Shown piece after piece: positions 20,565 to 33,003 of a stretch of DNA of 64,000 bases. The notes beneath the pieces were generated by a model that worked only from the letters and a program-made list of their open reading frames with translations, did not search any database and had not been told where the DNA came from. The DNA comes from Neopestalotiopsis rosae (Eukaryota > Ascomycota > Sordariomycetes > Amphisphaeriales > Sporocadaceae), in contig JALGAS010000003.1 in the NCBI GenBank assembly GCA_023078685.1, forward strand, positions 5,332,001 through 5,396,000. Direction: 5' to 3'. Position numbers and translations under genes: made by a program. Every line of letters begins with the position of its first letter. The first letter of the stretch is position 1.

Positions 20565-22931
20565 TCAAATGAGACGTACATACTCCCAGTGTGCGCCACT
20601 GGCTGCCATTATGTAAATCAAACTCTGTGTGTTGTACCACCCCACTTTCAAAAGTCCAATTCGTGAAAAACAACCCCCAGACTCCTCCTCCTTGAGAGCC
20701 ATTATGCATATGCTTGCATTGCCTGCAACGACGGCGAACTTTTGGCGCCCGGACTTGAATGAAGAGGTTGTGCCCCAATGTCCCGTGATCATTGCATCAG
20801 GGTCATCTATGAGTCGCATGGAATATACTCCCTCTGAAGCCTTTTCCAACATGGCTTCGAAGACAATAGTTGTTAGGTGTAGCGTTGGTAGCATTTGAGA
20901 TCTAGGACTGACCACATCCGACGGCGTAGTGGCCTTGAGATCAGAAGGAGAGGGGTCAATTGGAACGGTCTCAAGCCATGGTCTAGAGTCGATTAGCTCT
21001 GAAGGAAAAGCCAGACGTAAATAATCCGAGAGTTTGGTTTGCGATGGCACACCGACGATATCTAGCCCCCCTTCGGCCGAATACTCGAAATAGTTAGCCC
21101 TGAATTTCTCCTCGCCATTGTCAAGGAAGTGTACTTTGGAGCCTGCCGAAGCCCAGCTCCATGATGGTGCGAATGGTCTCCCATTCGCGGGGAGTCTTGT
21201 AGGGGAATCTGATTTAGGATGCCAAGTCATGGCTGTCTCGGAGAAGCTCAGAGGGTGGCCGTGCTTGAACAAGGACGCCTCTGAGATCCTGTCGTTTTCA
21301 TCAGTGGATGCCATGATCAGGCCTGCAAAGGCTTCCACTCGATCCTCTTCGAATTTCAGACTCCTGGAGGTATACTCTTCCACTGCACGAACAAATTGCC
21401 GAGCAGTGATTAGCTTTGTCGAACTTTTCCCACGCTTTTGCATTGCTACGTTGAGTTCACCAGCAATCAAAGGCGGCGTAGCTCCAAAGTCGCTCCATGT
21501 CGATCCCGCAGGGTCCGGGGAGAACTGGTCCCCTGTAGATTCCCTGTAGGTCCCATTGTCACAACTAAAGAAGATCTCAGTAGGAAACACGTATAATAAA
21601 CGCCGAGAGAAGACCTCTTCTTCGAACGTCCAGCCCCGAGTGCGCCAGACGGAGGCATTTAAGAGGGAATTGAAACCCGGCTGCGCTGGAAGAAGGTGAA
21701 GTGTATCCCCTAATGTCCCTGCCGGTGAGTCTATCTTGAGCGGTGTCTCGCCTAGACGGACTGTGTGTAGCGATCCAGGCAGCCCGAAGTGTGCGCCATC
21801 CCCTGAAGCGGCTACAATAGTGAGGCTTGCTGCAGCAAATATGTCCTTGATATAGGGTATCAAAGCCGCCTTTTCATTGGCATTGCTCTGGTCTATGCAG
21901 ATACGATCCACCCACAGCCAGTTGAATCCCAGAGATCGAGCAAGCGTAGCAGCATCACGGATCGTCGCCGGGTAGGCCGTGATGGGAAACGCCTTCAGTG
22001 ATTGATCCGGCTCCGTTCCGCTACCCCATACATACGACAGGGCGACAAAGTTCTTCACCGATGAAAGAGTTTTTATATCTCCGGTGGAGGTGTTGATGAC
22101 CCTCAAAAACCTCAGGGTAATCATTTGAACGATTCGTGAAGTTGGACCGTTTGCGTCAGGGAAATGAGAATGAACCTGATAGTACTTTGATAGCCATTTG
22201 CGAAAAATCGATTTATCTGGGTGGCGAGAAATTGGCATCCTCCGGATAATAGTTTGAAGAATTCGTGAGGTTGAGCCACTTGCTCCAGGTAAATGAGAAT
22301 GACTGTGATCGCACTTTGACAGCCAATTACGCATAACTGTTTTATCCGCATGGCGAGCAATTGGCAGCCTCTTGTCAGGAGACAGTTCACCGTGTTTGAT
22401 AATGTCAAGCATCCAGGAAGCCGCTGCTGACTTAAGCATAATGTTGTCTCCAACGCGGACCCATGAACGTGTCTGATCCTCACTTGAATGCACTTTGCCC
22501 TCTTCCATTGTTGTCTCTGGATCCTCGTCAGACTCGACCTCGTAGAAGAATTCCTGATAATTCTTGACTTCATGGAACCACACATGAAGCTGTCCAGTGC
22601 GATGGAGCCGAGTACTTTGGCGACTCTGAGAGGCATCGCCGACATCTGCTACCCACGCCAACTTTGGGCGAATGCTTACAGACTTGTGGCCTAAAGCATG
22701 CTCCTCACCTGTCCGACGCGCACAAACGACAATGATGTTACAAAGAACACATTGATGATTGCTCTTCGCATGATCCAGTTCGAAATCATGGATATAAACG
22801 GCCCTCTTTTCTTCATACACCTTTGCAGGCTCTCGATGACTCTCTTGACATGTTGGCAACGGTGCTATCAAAGGGCTTAAATCGATGACGGAGCAGCGGT
22901 CACATAGACTATGTTTTTGGAGAGGCTCCAT
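20565..22931 (-). CDS. HET-domain (heterokaryon incompatibility) protein
   Basis: An intron-free frame of 788 residues starting MEPLQKHSLCDRCS, a Cys-pair opening common in HET proteins. The HET core is clear: FVALSYVWGSG, then ATIRDAATLARSLGFNWLWV, then DRICIDQ and AASLTIVAASG, followed by a long variable C-terminus. HET proteins trigger non-self recognition and cell death in fungi. The trigger here is unknown. Just before the HET core sits a tandem duplication of 43 residues (units at 22239-22367 and 22110-22238). It lies between the two biosynthetic clusters and is transcribed away from the NR-PKS promoter, so it is probably not part of either pathway. Confidence 0.9.
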   Translation of the reverse strand: MEPLQKHSLCDRCSVIDLSPLIAPLPTCQESHREPAKVYEEKRAVYIHDFELDHAKSNHQCVLCNIIVVCARRTGEEHALGHKSVSIRPKLAWVADVGDASQSRQSTRLHRTGQLHVWFHEVKNYQEFFYEVESDEDPETTMEEGKVHSSEDQTRSWVRVGDNIMLKSAAASWMLDIIKHGELSPDKRLPIARHADKTVMRNWLSKCDHSHSHLPGASGSTSRILQTIIRRMPISRHPDKSIFRKWLSKYYQVHSHFPDANGPTSRIVQMITLRFLRVINTSTGDIKTLSSVKNFVALSYVWGSGTEPDQSLKAFPITAYPATIRDAATLARSLGFNWLWVDRICIDQSNANEKAALIPYIKDIFAAASLTIVAASGDGAHFGLPGSLHTVRLGETPLKIDSPAGTLGDTLHLLPAQPGFNSLLNASVWRTRGWTFEEEVFSRRLLYVFPTEIFFSCDNGTYRESTGDQFSPDPAGSTWSDFGATPPLIAGELNVAMQKRGKSSTKLITARQFVRAVEEYTSRSLKFEEDRVEAFAGLIMASTDENDRISEASLFKHGHPLSFSETAMTWHPKSDSPTRLPANGRPFAPSWSWASAGSKVHFLDNGEEKFRANYFEYSAEGGLDIVGVPSQTKLSDYLRLAFPSELIDSRPWLETVPIDPSPSDLKATTPSDVVSPRSQMLPTLHLTTIVFEAMLEKASEGVYSMRLIDDPDAMITGHWGTTSSFKSGRQKFAVVAGNASICIMALKEEESGGCFSRIGLLKVGWYNTQSLIYIMAASGAHWEYVRLI
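22110..22367 (-). repeat. Two tandem 129-bp units inside the HET gene
   Basis: Unit 1 begins LPIARHADKTVMRNWLSK and unit 2 begins MPISRHPDKSIFRKWLSK. Both end TSRI(L/V)Q-x-I, and about 24 of 43 positions are identical. The duplication is in frame and visible at the DNA level. It lies immediately upstream of the HET core, where HET proteins differ most. Confidence 0.85.
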
Positions 22932-23746
22932 GATGTCGAAACAAAGAGGACAATGATTAAGTTATGAATGCCGCCCGGGTTGCCAAAGTTCAAGAGTTTT
23001 GGGGATCGCCTGGGATGTTGAAATATAGGTGGTTGGGTGCGACCCACACCATCGCTACACTGTGTATAGTTCCTAGGAGCCCTTCCCCATCTGCTGTAGT
23101 ATGGGCTTAGCTGCTCAATGCAATGAATGTTGAACATCCCTTTTGACATGAGCTCTCGTGTTTTCGATATCAAGACCTGGCATGTAGACGGACCAAAGCG
23201 GGTCATGTTTCATGTGCTGAACGCCCAGTGCAGGTTATCGGCAATACATAGCTTTCTCAGCATCATAGGTGTAAGGCCACTTGAAGAATCACGTGACGTT
23301 CTGAATCTCATGCATTATTGTACCTGTCGGGGTTCTTCCCAAATCACTTGGTTTGGACTCTGGAAATATTGCAGAAAGCAGGGAGCCATGCTATGCTATT
23401 GTAGGTCATGGCTCTGATTTCTGATTGGAAATACCCGCTGGTCAATTTTGTAATCCTGATCAATTTTTCCGGCTACAATCGTTTCAATTGCAATGTTTTG
23501 ATCTTCGGTTCAGTGTGAAAGAGCTCTTTCAAAATCCCATTGATATTCGCATGTTGCATAGGACTAGCGACACCCTGAATGGTTGAGATACGATTCCCAT
23601 TTACGCGCTCATACCCCAATATTTTTAGCGCAGGGAGCTGGTCGAGTGCCACTGATCCACTGAACCATGCCTAGAACTTTTGATCATACCAAAGCTAGGT
23701 ACTATACCATCTGACTTATCCATCAACCCTACGAGCATTTCTGAAA
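22932..23746. other. Intergenic stretch between HET gene and NR-PKS
   Basis: Holds the promoter of the minus-strand HET gene and the 3' flank of the minus-strand PKS. Short open frames on both strands are not supported by any motif. Confidence 0.4.
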
Positions 23747-26700
23747 TCATGCTTCATCGACTAGAAACCCCATCTTTCTCCATGCGCTCACATATCCCCG
23801 CGCAATCTCGCCACTGACAGGTCCTTCTTTTGCCATGGTATCTGAGTGTTCCTGTGCTTTTTGTGTATTCAAGATCAAACCCCCGCACGACATTCGGGGA
23901 AAGTGGTACTCAAGAAAGTCAGCCATGCGCGACGCTGGATTCTCCGTGTCTATGAGGGGAGACCGACGTAGCCGCGCAATCCAGGCATCAAACGGAATGA
24001 TCATGTCTGAAGGTATGTCAAGAGCGGAAGCCAACAATGGCGACATGGCCTTCCACGGCTGGCCAGTCGGGTTGTCGATGTGATAGACGGGGTACGGATC
24101 CGGGGCTTCCAGGTCTCCGATTTTTAGTAACTCCACGATAACCTTAGCGCTCTTGTCAACCGGCAGCCACATCAATGTCCCATTGAAATCTGGCCACGCT
24201 CGTAGTGCCTGAGCGCTCTTGACCAAGAAAGCAAAGTGCTCTACAGGATTCCAATAACCGCTCTTGCTTGAGCCAGCTATCTGACCTGGGCGGACAGTCA
24301 TGGGTCGAAAGAGTCGAGGGTACCGGTGCAGTGTCTCATCGAGCATGCGCTCACAGGTCCACTTGGCCTCTGGGTAACCTCCTGGAAGCACCGCCGCCAT
24401 GGGCACCCGCTCTTCCACTGCCCGCTCCATGCCTACATAACCGACGACGCCAATGGATGACACGAATTGAAAGCCTATTCTCCTGCCGGCATTATTGTTG
24501 ACATGGGTGGCCAAGGACCGCGCCAGATCGAGAAGATTCCGTAGCGCTTGGAATTGAGGTTCGAATGCTCCAATAGCTCGTGTGCCACTCATGGGCCAGG
24601 CATTATGGATAATGTCTGTGCAATTGACTACAAGCCAATTGTACTCTTGCTGCGGGAGGCCCAGATTCGGTTTGGACGTGTCACTGTCCAACACGCGGAG
24701 CTTTGCGCGGGAGCTTGGCAATAGCTGAATTCCTCGTGAGGAAAAGGCGTCAGCCTGCCTTTTGTCTGCCGCCTTGCTACTTGGCCGATTAAGGCAGACC
24801 ACCATCCCGACATGCGGATGCTGGACGAGCTGCTGCACGAGGTGAGCACCAAGACTACCTGTTGCGCCCGTGACTAGTACAACAGCGTTGCTGCTGCCGC
24901 CGCCGCTAGGCGCTACAGGGGCCTCCTGGTCACTGAGCGCAATGAGCTCTGGTGTAGACCAGCCTCTGGTGAATTTACTAACAAAGGTTTCAGCTTCCAA
25001 CTCGCGTGCTTTCACATCACCTCGGTCTAGCTTCATTGTCTCCGTTTCGGCTGGACTCACCAGAGATTTTGGAAGTCGTGTTGGTTCTGGCGGACCCGAA
25101 GCCAGGGCCATGATGACCTTTTGAAATGCGTTTTCCGGCAGATTGCCGTCGGTCCAGTCAACATGGCCAAAGCCGGCAGCGTGCAGCTCCCGCTCCCAGT
25201 ATTCCGCGGTTACAACAGCGTGTTTGCGCCCGTCGTCAAATAGCCACCATCCTTCAAGGAGACCAAAGACGAGGTCCACAAAGGGGACAACTTCTGTCAT
25301 TTCCAAAATCATGACGAAACCATCAGGTCGCAGAGTCTCCCGAATATTGCGCCCCGACACAACCAGGTTGCGAGTCGCATGAACAGCGTTGCTGGCCAGG
25401 ACAAGATGTTGGCCTTTGAGATCATCCGCGGGCGGCTTCTCAATATCGTGGACCGCGAATCGCATAAACGGGTATTGCTTGCCGAATGTGCGCCGCGCGT
25501 TGGCAACCATGGAAGGCGACAGGTCGGTGAATGTGTATTCCACGGGCATGTTCAGAGTCGCCAGAAAGGGGGCGATTATCAGCGTCGTGCCACCGGTCCC
25601 GGCGCCCATTTCAAGAGTCTTGAGCGTTTCGCCGGGCTGGTATGTTTGGACGCGCTCGACCAAGCGGCTGATGACCTCGCGCATTTGGGCATAGTTCATG
25701 CAATTGAACGTGTGCTCGCAGTACATGGCTTGAACCAGCTCTCGGCCCTCTGGTGTGCCGAAAATAACGCGGATGCCATCAGTCTTGCCACTCAAAACAT
25801 CGGCCAAGCTTTGCCCTGCGTAATGGGCCATCCGGTTTGGTACGGCGAACCCTGGATGCTGGACGAGCAACTCATCGAGAACGTCCTGGCTAGACTTGGT
25901 GGGCGTCACAACATGGGTACGGACAAACTGGCCAGACTCAATATCTTCATTGAGTAGCCGAGCGTCTCGGACCAGGAATTGGTAAACGCATTCCATCAGG
26001 CGCTGATGCTGGGGGAGGAAAGGGACTCGTTGTAGGAGTTCACCTTGTCTGGCTGTGCGGAGCGGCATGCCAAGCTTCTCCATTGCTTCAACAACCAGGG
26101 CGACACAAAGGCGGTTGCTGCCAGCGATCTCTGTCTTATGGATCGTGTCGAGGTGGTACGTTCGCATCATCTCATCTGTCAACAATTTCACTTCACCAAA
26201 ACTTTCCAAAATATCTGATCGGGACAGAGTCAAGTTGGTTGTTGCTGCTGAAGCGGCCTTGTTTAAAGTAGCGGGAGCAGAAGGCGCATACTTCTCTGCA
26301 GGTGTTGGGCATTGCGTTTCATCGGGTGTAGATATACCCGTCGCCCGCGACCCTTCGTCCGAAGATGTCGAGTCTTCGGTCTCGTCGCTTTCGTCGTCAT
26401 TCTTGTCGCTCCCCCCGGCGCGTTCCAGAGCATTCGCCACGCAGACCACAAACTTGCGCAGTGTTGTTGCCTCCATCTGTTCTGTTTGATCAATGGTGCA
26501 CTTGAAGACGATATCCACCTCACGGGCTAGCTCCATTCCCATGAGTGAGTCAATACCAAGGTCGGCCATTTCCGTATCCAGTGTAAATTCACTGGCATCA
26601 ATGCCTGACACGGTGGCCACTAGTTCACGCACTTCGTCGGTCAGATCCCTCCTCCGGCTCGATTTGTTCTTCTTGCCACTAGTCTTCTTCTCCTCTGAAG

Positions 26701-29700
26701 TCTTGGAAGCATCGATAGATGAGGAAGTTGCAGGTATGTCGGATACTGGCAAATTTTCATGCGTCTTTACTGTAGTAGGTGGTGCCACGGCAAGCTGCTG
26801 ACCCAGTCTGAGTACAGACTTGTCAGTCGTTAGCCGCGTCAGCATCTTGCTCATGGATTCCTTGGCAACTCTGGCATACTGAATGCCCAACATCGCTTCA
26901 CACATTTGCCCTGTAGCGGCATCGAATACGAAGACATCAGTCATAAATTCCTTGTCAGACTTGCGCGAGTGCTGCGCCAAGACATGCCATGCTTCAGGGC
27001 CATGCTCCCGGCCGTCGGTCGGGGTATGGATCTTTGGGGACCGCATTCACACTTCGGCACCCGTAGCAATGTACATATCGGCCGAGGGTGCGTCGGTCAT
27101 GAGATTGACCCATATTCCGCCGACCTGGCTGAAGGAATCACTCAAAGGGACATCCAGCCAGCTCTGTCCCTGGTGGCGCTTCTTGACGATGCCCGCACTC
27201 TCATGGGCGCGCCCAACCACACTCTTCACGCCACGGTACAGTTCAGGATAATCCACGATATCCTTGAACGCTCGGTAAACGTTGGGTCCGCGCAAGACTT
27301 CAATGTCATCTTGGTCGTCGTCCATACTCAGCTTCAAGAGCGCCTGGCACCGCGCATGCGTGACGAGGCGCTCGTATCGCTCAAACTCCTGGACAAACTC
27401 GGCATCTGAAGGCGACCGGAAATGCAGTCGGCCTTCAACATGCAATTGTACGTCCTTGTTAGCCGCGTCGGCGCTAGCGCTAAATAGCTTAAAATCCCAT
27501 TGGCTTTTAGTGTTTTTGATGGCATCAAAGTCGATGTACACAGCTCGCGAGGTGTTGGAACATATTGGCGAGTGGTTGACAAGGTTTCGAAGAACGGGTG
27601 AGAGTCTTTCAGCCTTCAGTTCTGGATAAAGACTGAAGAGTGCCTCAATAGCCATATCGCTCTCGAGCGTGGCGGGACAAATCGGCGCTGTCTGCGCAAT
27701 GATATGGCCGGAGAAGAAGTGTTGATACTTGTCTGATGCTGTATTAATGAGGAATCTTGGCCGCGCGGCCTTCTCATCCTGGTATCCCGCGAACGTAAAC
27801 ATATCCATTAGTCGTGGATCTTGTTGCTTTTGCGACTTGTCCTTCGCATCGACTACACCCAAGGTCAGACCACGTGCAGCCACGATCGCTTCCGCTGCCT
27901 TGTTGATCTCTTCAGACGGTGACTTTACGTGCAGCCAGTGGCGCCCAGATTTATCGAATTGATAAGGCGGCAGAAGCATTTGCCCATACTCTTGAGCTTG
28001 CTTGGGATGATGTGCCCAAAATGATACGCTCAATCCCTGCTTCCACAGTACGATAGTGGCATCAGTCAGTGCGTCAATGCTGCTCTTATTCTTATTATCA
28101 TCTGTGATTCCCATGGCCTGGAAATGGTGTGTGCCTGTCGTTGTTGCTGTCTTAGCAAGTGCACGCGCTGCCATGACAATGATGGTAGAAGATGAGCCCG
28201 CTTCGAGGAATACAGCTTGCGGATACTGCTCGGATAACCGGCGAACGGCGTGATCAAAGAATACTGGATTACGCATGTGAGAAGGCACAAAAGTCCAATC
28301 CAGCGCCGAGTCTGATTTGATCTTGCTCGCATGTTGCACCGGAATTGTTGGCTGGCGGAAGGTCAAGCCTTTGCCCACGTCGCCAAGGCCATCGACTAGC
28401 TTGTCGACCAGCGTGGAGTGAAATGCATTGGTGACATTGAGTCGCTTGTTCTTGATGCCTGCAAACATGCTACTCCTGGTCATGAGCTCGGCAGTGGTAT
28501 TCATAGCCTCAGTCGATCCGGCAAGGGTAAAGCTAGATTGGCCATTATAACAGGCGATGGCAGCTGACCCATCAGACCTACTATTCGCCTCTGACAAAAG
28601 CTCCTGGACAAGAGACTGACTTGCTTCCACCGCGATCATAGCGCCAGAGTCAGAACCCCAAATATCACGAACGAGCCTAGCGCGGCCAGCCACGAGCTTT
28701 ACCGTATCTTCGAGGCTCAGAGCACCAGCGACGCAGAGCGCTGTGATTTCGCCAAAGCTGTGGCCCACTACCGCGGAGATCTTGCCGTCTAGGCCGCAAT
28801 CCATCCATGTCCTGGCGCAAGAGTATTGCAACGCGAAAAGCATGAGCTGCAGCTTGACCATATCTTGCACGGGCTCCCGTGAGAATATATCGGGGTAGAT
28901 GCTTCCCAGTCCCGCCGATTTGATCACGGCATCACAAGCTCACAGGTGCCATCGCAGCAAGGTCACGCTATCGTGCAAGTCTCGGTCGAGCCCGACAAAC
29001 TTGGACACTTGGCCGCCAAAGCACAAAATCACGGGTCTTGATGCGTGGGTAGGACTGATGCCCATGCTTGCAGCATTGGCCTTCGTGGCAGTGGCCGCCT
29101 GTAGGAGGTAGCCCTTGAGTTCGGACAGCGACTTGCAGCTGAATACAAGCCCTTGAGGTAGGTTCCGGTTTGATTGCCGCCCCATACTAAATGACAAGTC
29201 CGCCAGTGCACGTGTGCCATCATCCTCAGTATGTGACTGTAGCCAAGATGCTAATTTGGCACTGTACGCAGCAATGCTTCTAATGTCGAGGCCCGTGATC
29301 CAGAATGGGAATCTGGCTGGCTCCCTCAATTGAGCCATGGCTGCTGGTGTGCGACTCAAGCCTCGAGGAGGCTGCGTTACAATCATGCTTGCATTTGATC
29401 CGCATGCGCCGTAGTTGTTGATCAAGGCAATCTTGCGGCTCTCGGTCCATGGCCGTAGAGAGCGCACGACTTCCATCATATCGTCTGAGCGTACCTCAAT
29501 TTGATGGTTCAGCTTGTTGAAGCTTGCCTGGGCGGGAATGAAACCATGGCGCATCATCATTACAACCTTTATCAGGGCGATAATACCCGATGCACCTTCA
29601 GTGTGGCCGATGTGTCCCTTGACAGAGCCAAAGGGCAGCGGTTTGTCGCGAATGGGGCCGCCAAGGGCTAGACGGATGCTCTCGTATTCGGCAGGGTCAC

Positions 29701-31945
29701 CGACAGGTGTGCCAGTTCCATGTGCCTCGACCAGTGAGATCTCGCTCGGGTCCAGTCCGGCGTCGCGAATGACATTCTTGAAGAGGTGTGACAGAGAGGG
29801 CGCATTGGGGACAAAAAGAGGAGTGATGTTCAGGTTCTGGTACACGATAGTAGAGGGAATTGTCGCCAAGATTGGATTTCCATCGGCAACGGCATCTGAG
29901 AGCTTCTTGAGAAAGACAAACGCCATGCCCTCGGCGCGGCAGTATCCGTCGGCCGCGTCGTCAAACGGCTTGCACTGGCCCGTATGGCTGATGAAGCTGC
30001 CGGCGGCAAGGTTCTGCATCCACAACATATTGGTAATGACATTGACGCCTCCACACAGCGCGGCAGTGCATTCGCCCGACAGCAGGTTGCGGCAGGCGGT
30101 GTGTATGGCTACTGTCGACGATGAACAGGCCGTATCGATTGTCACCGAAGGACCTGTCCAGCCAAAGTAGTGCGAGAGCCGCCCCACGATGAAGCTCTTG
30201 AGTCCTCCCGTTGCGGTAAAGGGTGTTGGCGGGTTGCAGGCAATATTGTGCTCATAATCAACTCCGCAATTGCCCAGATAGACGCCAACATGCAACTTGT
30301 CACGAGTGGCATCGCTGCTGGTAGTCTCAGTGAAGTAGCCCGATTGCTCAACTGCCTGGTAGGCGCCCTCGAGACAGAGACGACTCTGGGGATCAATGGC
30401 CTGGGACTCTCGGGGACTCTTCTTGAAGAATTTGTGGTCAAAGGCATCCGAGTCGCGGATGAAGTTGGCGTAGAACTTTTGATTCGGATTTGCGTCCGCG
30501 TCCTCTCGGTGCAGGATTTCGTGCTGTAGTCTGTCGCGACTGATGAGCTCGTGCTGTGAATCTCCCCTCTTGAGCATCTCCACAAATTCGTCCAAGTCGT
30601 CTGCGCCAGCAACCTTGATTGACATTCCGACAACCGCAATGGCGTTCGGGTCAAAGTCCATTGAAGTCGCATCCGTTTCTTGGAGTTGAGGCTCTTGTTG
30701 TTGATATGACTTTGGCTTTGAAGCAGTTTGGTCAATAATCACATTGGCCTTCGCGATGTCTTCGTAGTGTTGCTGCCGCGAACCGAGATGGCGAATCATA
30801 GTAGGAGGAATACAACGATCCAATCCAAAAGCCACAATGCGTGCATCGTGCTTGTATTCCATGACCTTCGAAATTGTATCATACCATTGGCATTGGGACA
30901 CCAAGATGGAGTTCAAGACCATTTCAGTCATGTCACCTCGGTCTGGGGTGATTGGCAATCCACCACCTTGATTGTCATAAGTCAGCAGAGCCAGCTCTGA
31001 AGCATCCGCAAACTTCAAGCCCTGCTTTTTCCGACACAGCTCTGCAATAATATCGGTATGTCGCGCCCTTTCCGGCCCGGGCGAATGGATATGACCGTCA
31101 ATGCCAATCTCGGCGACGGTGAGGCCCGCGGCGCGAAGCTGGCGCACGAGCGAGGGCGCCGTGCGCTCAGACGTCGTAATTGTGGCCCTCGCCTTGTCAA
31201 AGAGGACCGAAGTGTACGCCTCGGGGAATAGGGACGAGATGATGCTGTTCGTCTGTTCGTACTGCTTGGGGCCGCGCCACGCCGTCGCATACGACACCGA
31301 CTTGCCCTTGCCAATGTTCTTGTCCCATACTTCGCGCGCATCGAGAAGCGCGCCGATGAACATTGAAATGCGCATCGCCGCTGCTCCGAAATTCTCATAG
31401 TCTTGTCGGTTGCGAGAGCTTGCCACTGACAAAGCCCCGAGCAGGCCTACACAGAATCCCAGTATCTCGACTTTGAAGCCATCAGCCTGCGATTGGCTAG
31501 CTACGAGGGCAGCCTGTAGATCATCCCCACGAGAAGCTTCTCGGAGGGGGGAAAAGTTCTCGAGGTATCGCCAATACTGGTCAAGCTGTATGGCGACCAA
31601 GAGGGGTCCAACGACCAGGTTGGGGAGAGTTTCGTCTGAAAGTGAGGCCTCGTGGCCAAGGCCGTGCTGAAGCCATGAGTCCAGGTCTGCAAGCAGCTCA
31701 GAGCCGGAAACAGCGCTGCCGATGTCCGGTATCTCATTCACCAAGGCGTCCCAGTAGGCGGGTAGCCCGGTTACTGTGTCCTTGATCCATTTTGAGTTTG
31801 GGCCTTCCGCCAGGGCCTTTAGAAGCGGCGCCAATGACTGTTTTGTCTGCGATAACACATGCCCACCAAATAAGAGGACAGTCACCGGCTTCGACGTCTT
31901 GAGTGTTGAACCATTCATCGTGCATATGGTGAAGGAGTTTGACAA
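23747..31945 (-). pseudogene. Non-reducing PKS (SAT-KS-AT-PT-ACP-MT-R) with two in-frame TGA codons
   Basis: One continuous frame of about 2732 codons. Domains: SAT (GFCVG nucleophile, [10 protein letters not shown]), KS (DTACSSSTV, Cys 607; [19 protein letters not shown]), AT (GHSFGE, Ser 1063), product template (GHIIAQTAP, His 1414; Asp in VPLSDSFSQ), one ACP (GIDSLMG, Ser 1800), C-methyltransferase ([10 protein letters not shown] near 2112) and reductive release domain ([10 protein letters not shown] near 2356, GYPEAKW). This is the layout of SorB, citrinin and methylorcinaldehyde synthases, which release a methylated aromatic aldehyde. TGA at 28940-28942 interrupts the AT N-terminus, and TGA at 27047-27049 lies just before MRSPK at the PT C-terminus, where I expect Trp. 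Protein similarity continues unbroken across both, so introns are unlikely. It is a recently disabled gene, or the stops are sequence errors. An alternative start is the ATG at 31918. Confidence 0.85.
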
Positions 31946-32852
31946 TGAGTAAGCGTTGAAAGTGAATTACAGGCAGGACTTTGAGACGAATTCTGAAGAA
32001 AAAACATCGAAGTACAGTCGCATTCTTGTGCACCTAGACTAGGTTCTATGTTCTTTAAGCGGCACCTCAATCGCAGGCGTTATACACATTTTACCTCTGC
32101 GATAGTGGCCGTTGTTACAATTAGATAGCTGCCTTTGCCCCATTACCAATCATCTTAGTTCAATGCCTCATACTTGTAAAAGAGCCTCAAGATCTTGCGC
32201 ACCGGACATATAAAGATGCATGCATTCATATTTTGCTCAATTCGAGAGCTATGGCAGTAAGACGGTCTATCCCTTATTGTTCCTATTTCTGCAGGCTGCA
32301 GCTATACCTGTTGGACAGAACTAATCCTGAAACGCCATAGATACTCCGTTTGCCGAAACCATCTCGCGAACTAAGGCTTGCATTGTTGTGGCGTTTGTAT
32401 TTTCGATGGTCAAAGAGAAGATTAACGACTCCGGCTTACCCGACCAATTACGTGCAGGAGCTGCGCTGCTTTTAAGTCCATCTTGGCTTTCTCACAAATC
32501 TTACGGCGAAGAGTTCTTCCTAGTTTTCGTGGCTGCATGTCATCCAACTCCGTATTATCTTGTATGCAATACTACCCTGCATGGATTCTATTGACCTATA
32601 TACCCGGTCCTTTGAAATCCCGGTTGATGCTAACTCACCTCACCTGCTTCTGCAGTAACATATCTCCGAAAGAGGTATTACTGCTGGAAACACTTGTTGC
32701 TGCTGATCTTGACCGCTGCTTGACTTTAAAATAAAAAGAGCTGAATAAGAGAGGAAAGGAAAAAGTTCAACAAGCATAGATGGTATGCAATAACAATATC
32801 GATGATACCAGATTTCTACTGATTTTATATATGCAGGAAAGATGGATGAACC
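31946..32852. promoter_or_regulatory. Remaining NR-PKS side of a split divergent promoter
   Basis: 907 bp from the PKS start to the retrotransposon edge. Adding the 7 bp left on the other side plus the ATG, the original PKS-monooxygenase spacer would have been about 915 bp, a normal bidirectional promoter. A plus-strand ATATAAAG lies near 32208. The final five bases (32848-32852, gaacc) are the left target-site duplication of the outer element. No gene seen. Confidence 0.55.
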
Positions 32853-33003
32853 TGTTGAGATAGAACGAGGTTATAGTAAGTGAAGTGATTAATTAATTAG
32901 TTAAATATTTATACGTAGCTATAGATATAATAGAAATTATATATAGGTAGAGATAGTGGGTTATAAAATCCGAAATATAGGAGGCTAGGCTTTTATTTTA
33001 ATA
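32853..33003 (-). repeat. Outer element LTR (3' LTR, left)
   Basis: 151 bp beginning TGTTGAGATAG and ending TTTTAATA. It aligns end to end with 46353-46503. Nearly all differences are C/T or G/A, and the right copy is the more mutated in its first part. This copy keeps the terminal TG. The CA end has become TA in both copies. Confidence 0.85.

Noticed and set aside
26940..27055. A GTGTGA...AAG intron that would remove the second PKS stop
   Set aside because: It would delete conserved PT C-terminal residues (MRSPK, WHVLAQH), so a nonsense change or sequence error is more likely.
28900..28945. A 42-nt GT-AG intron that would remove the first PKS stop
   Set aside because: The segment is shorter than normal fungal introns, lacks a convincing branch site, and the residues it would delete ([12 protein letters not shown]) fit the conserved AT N-terminus.
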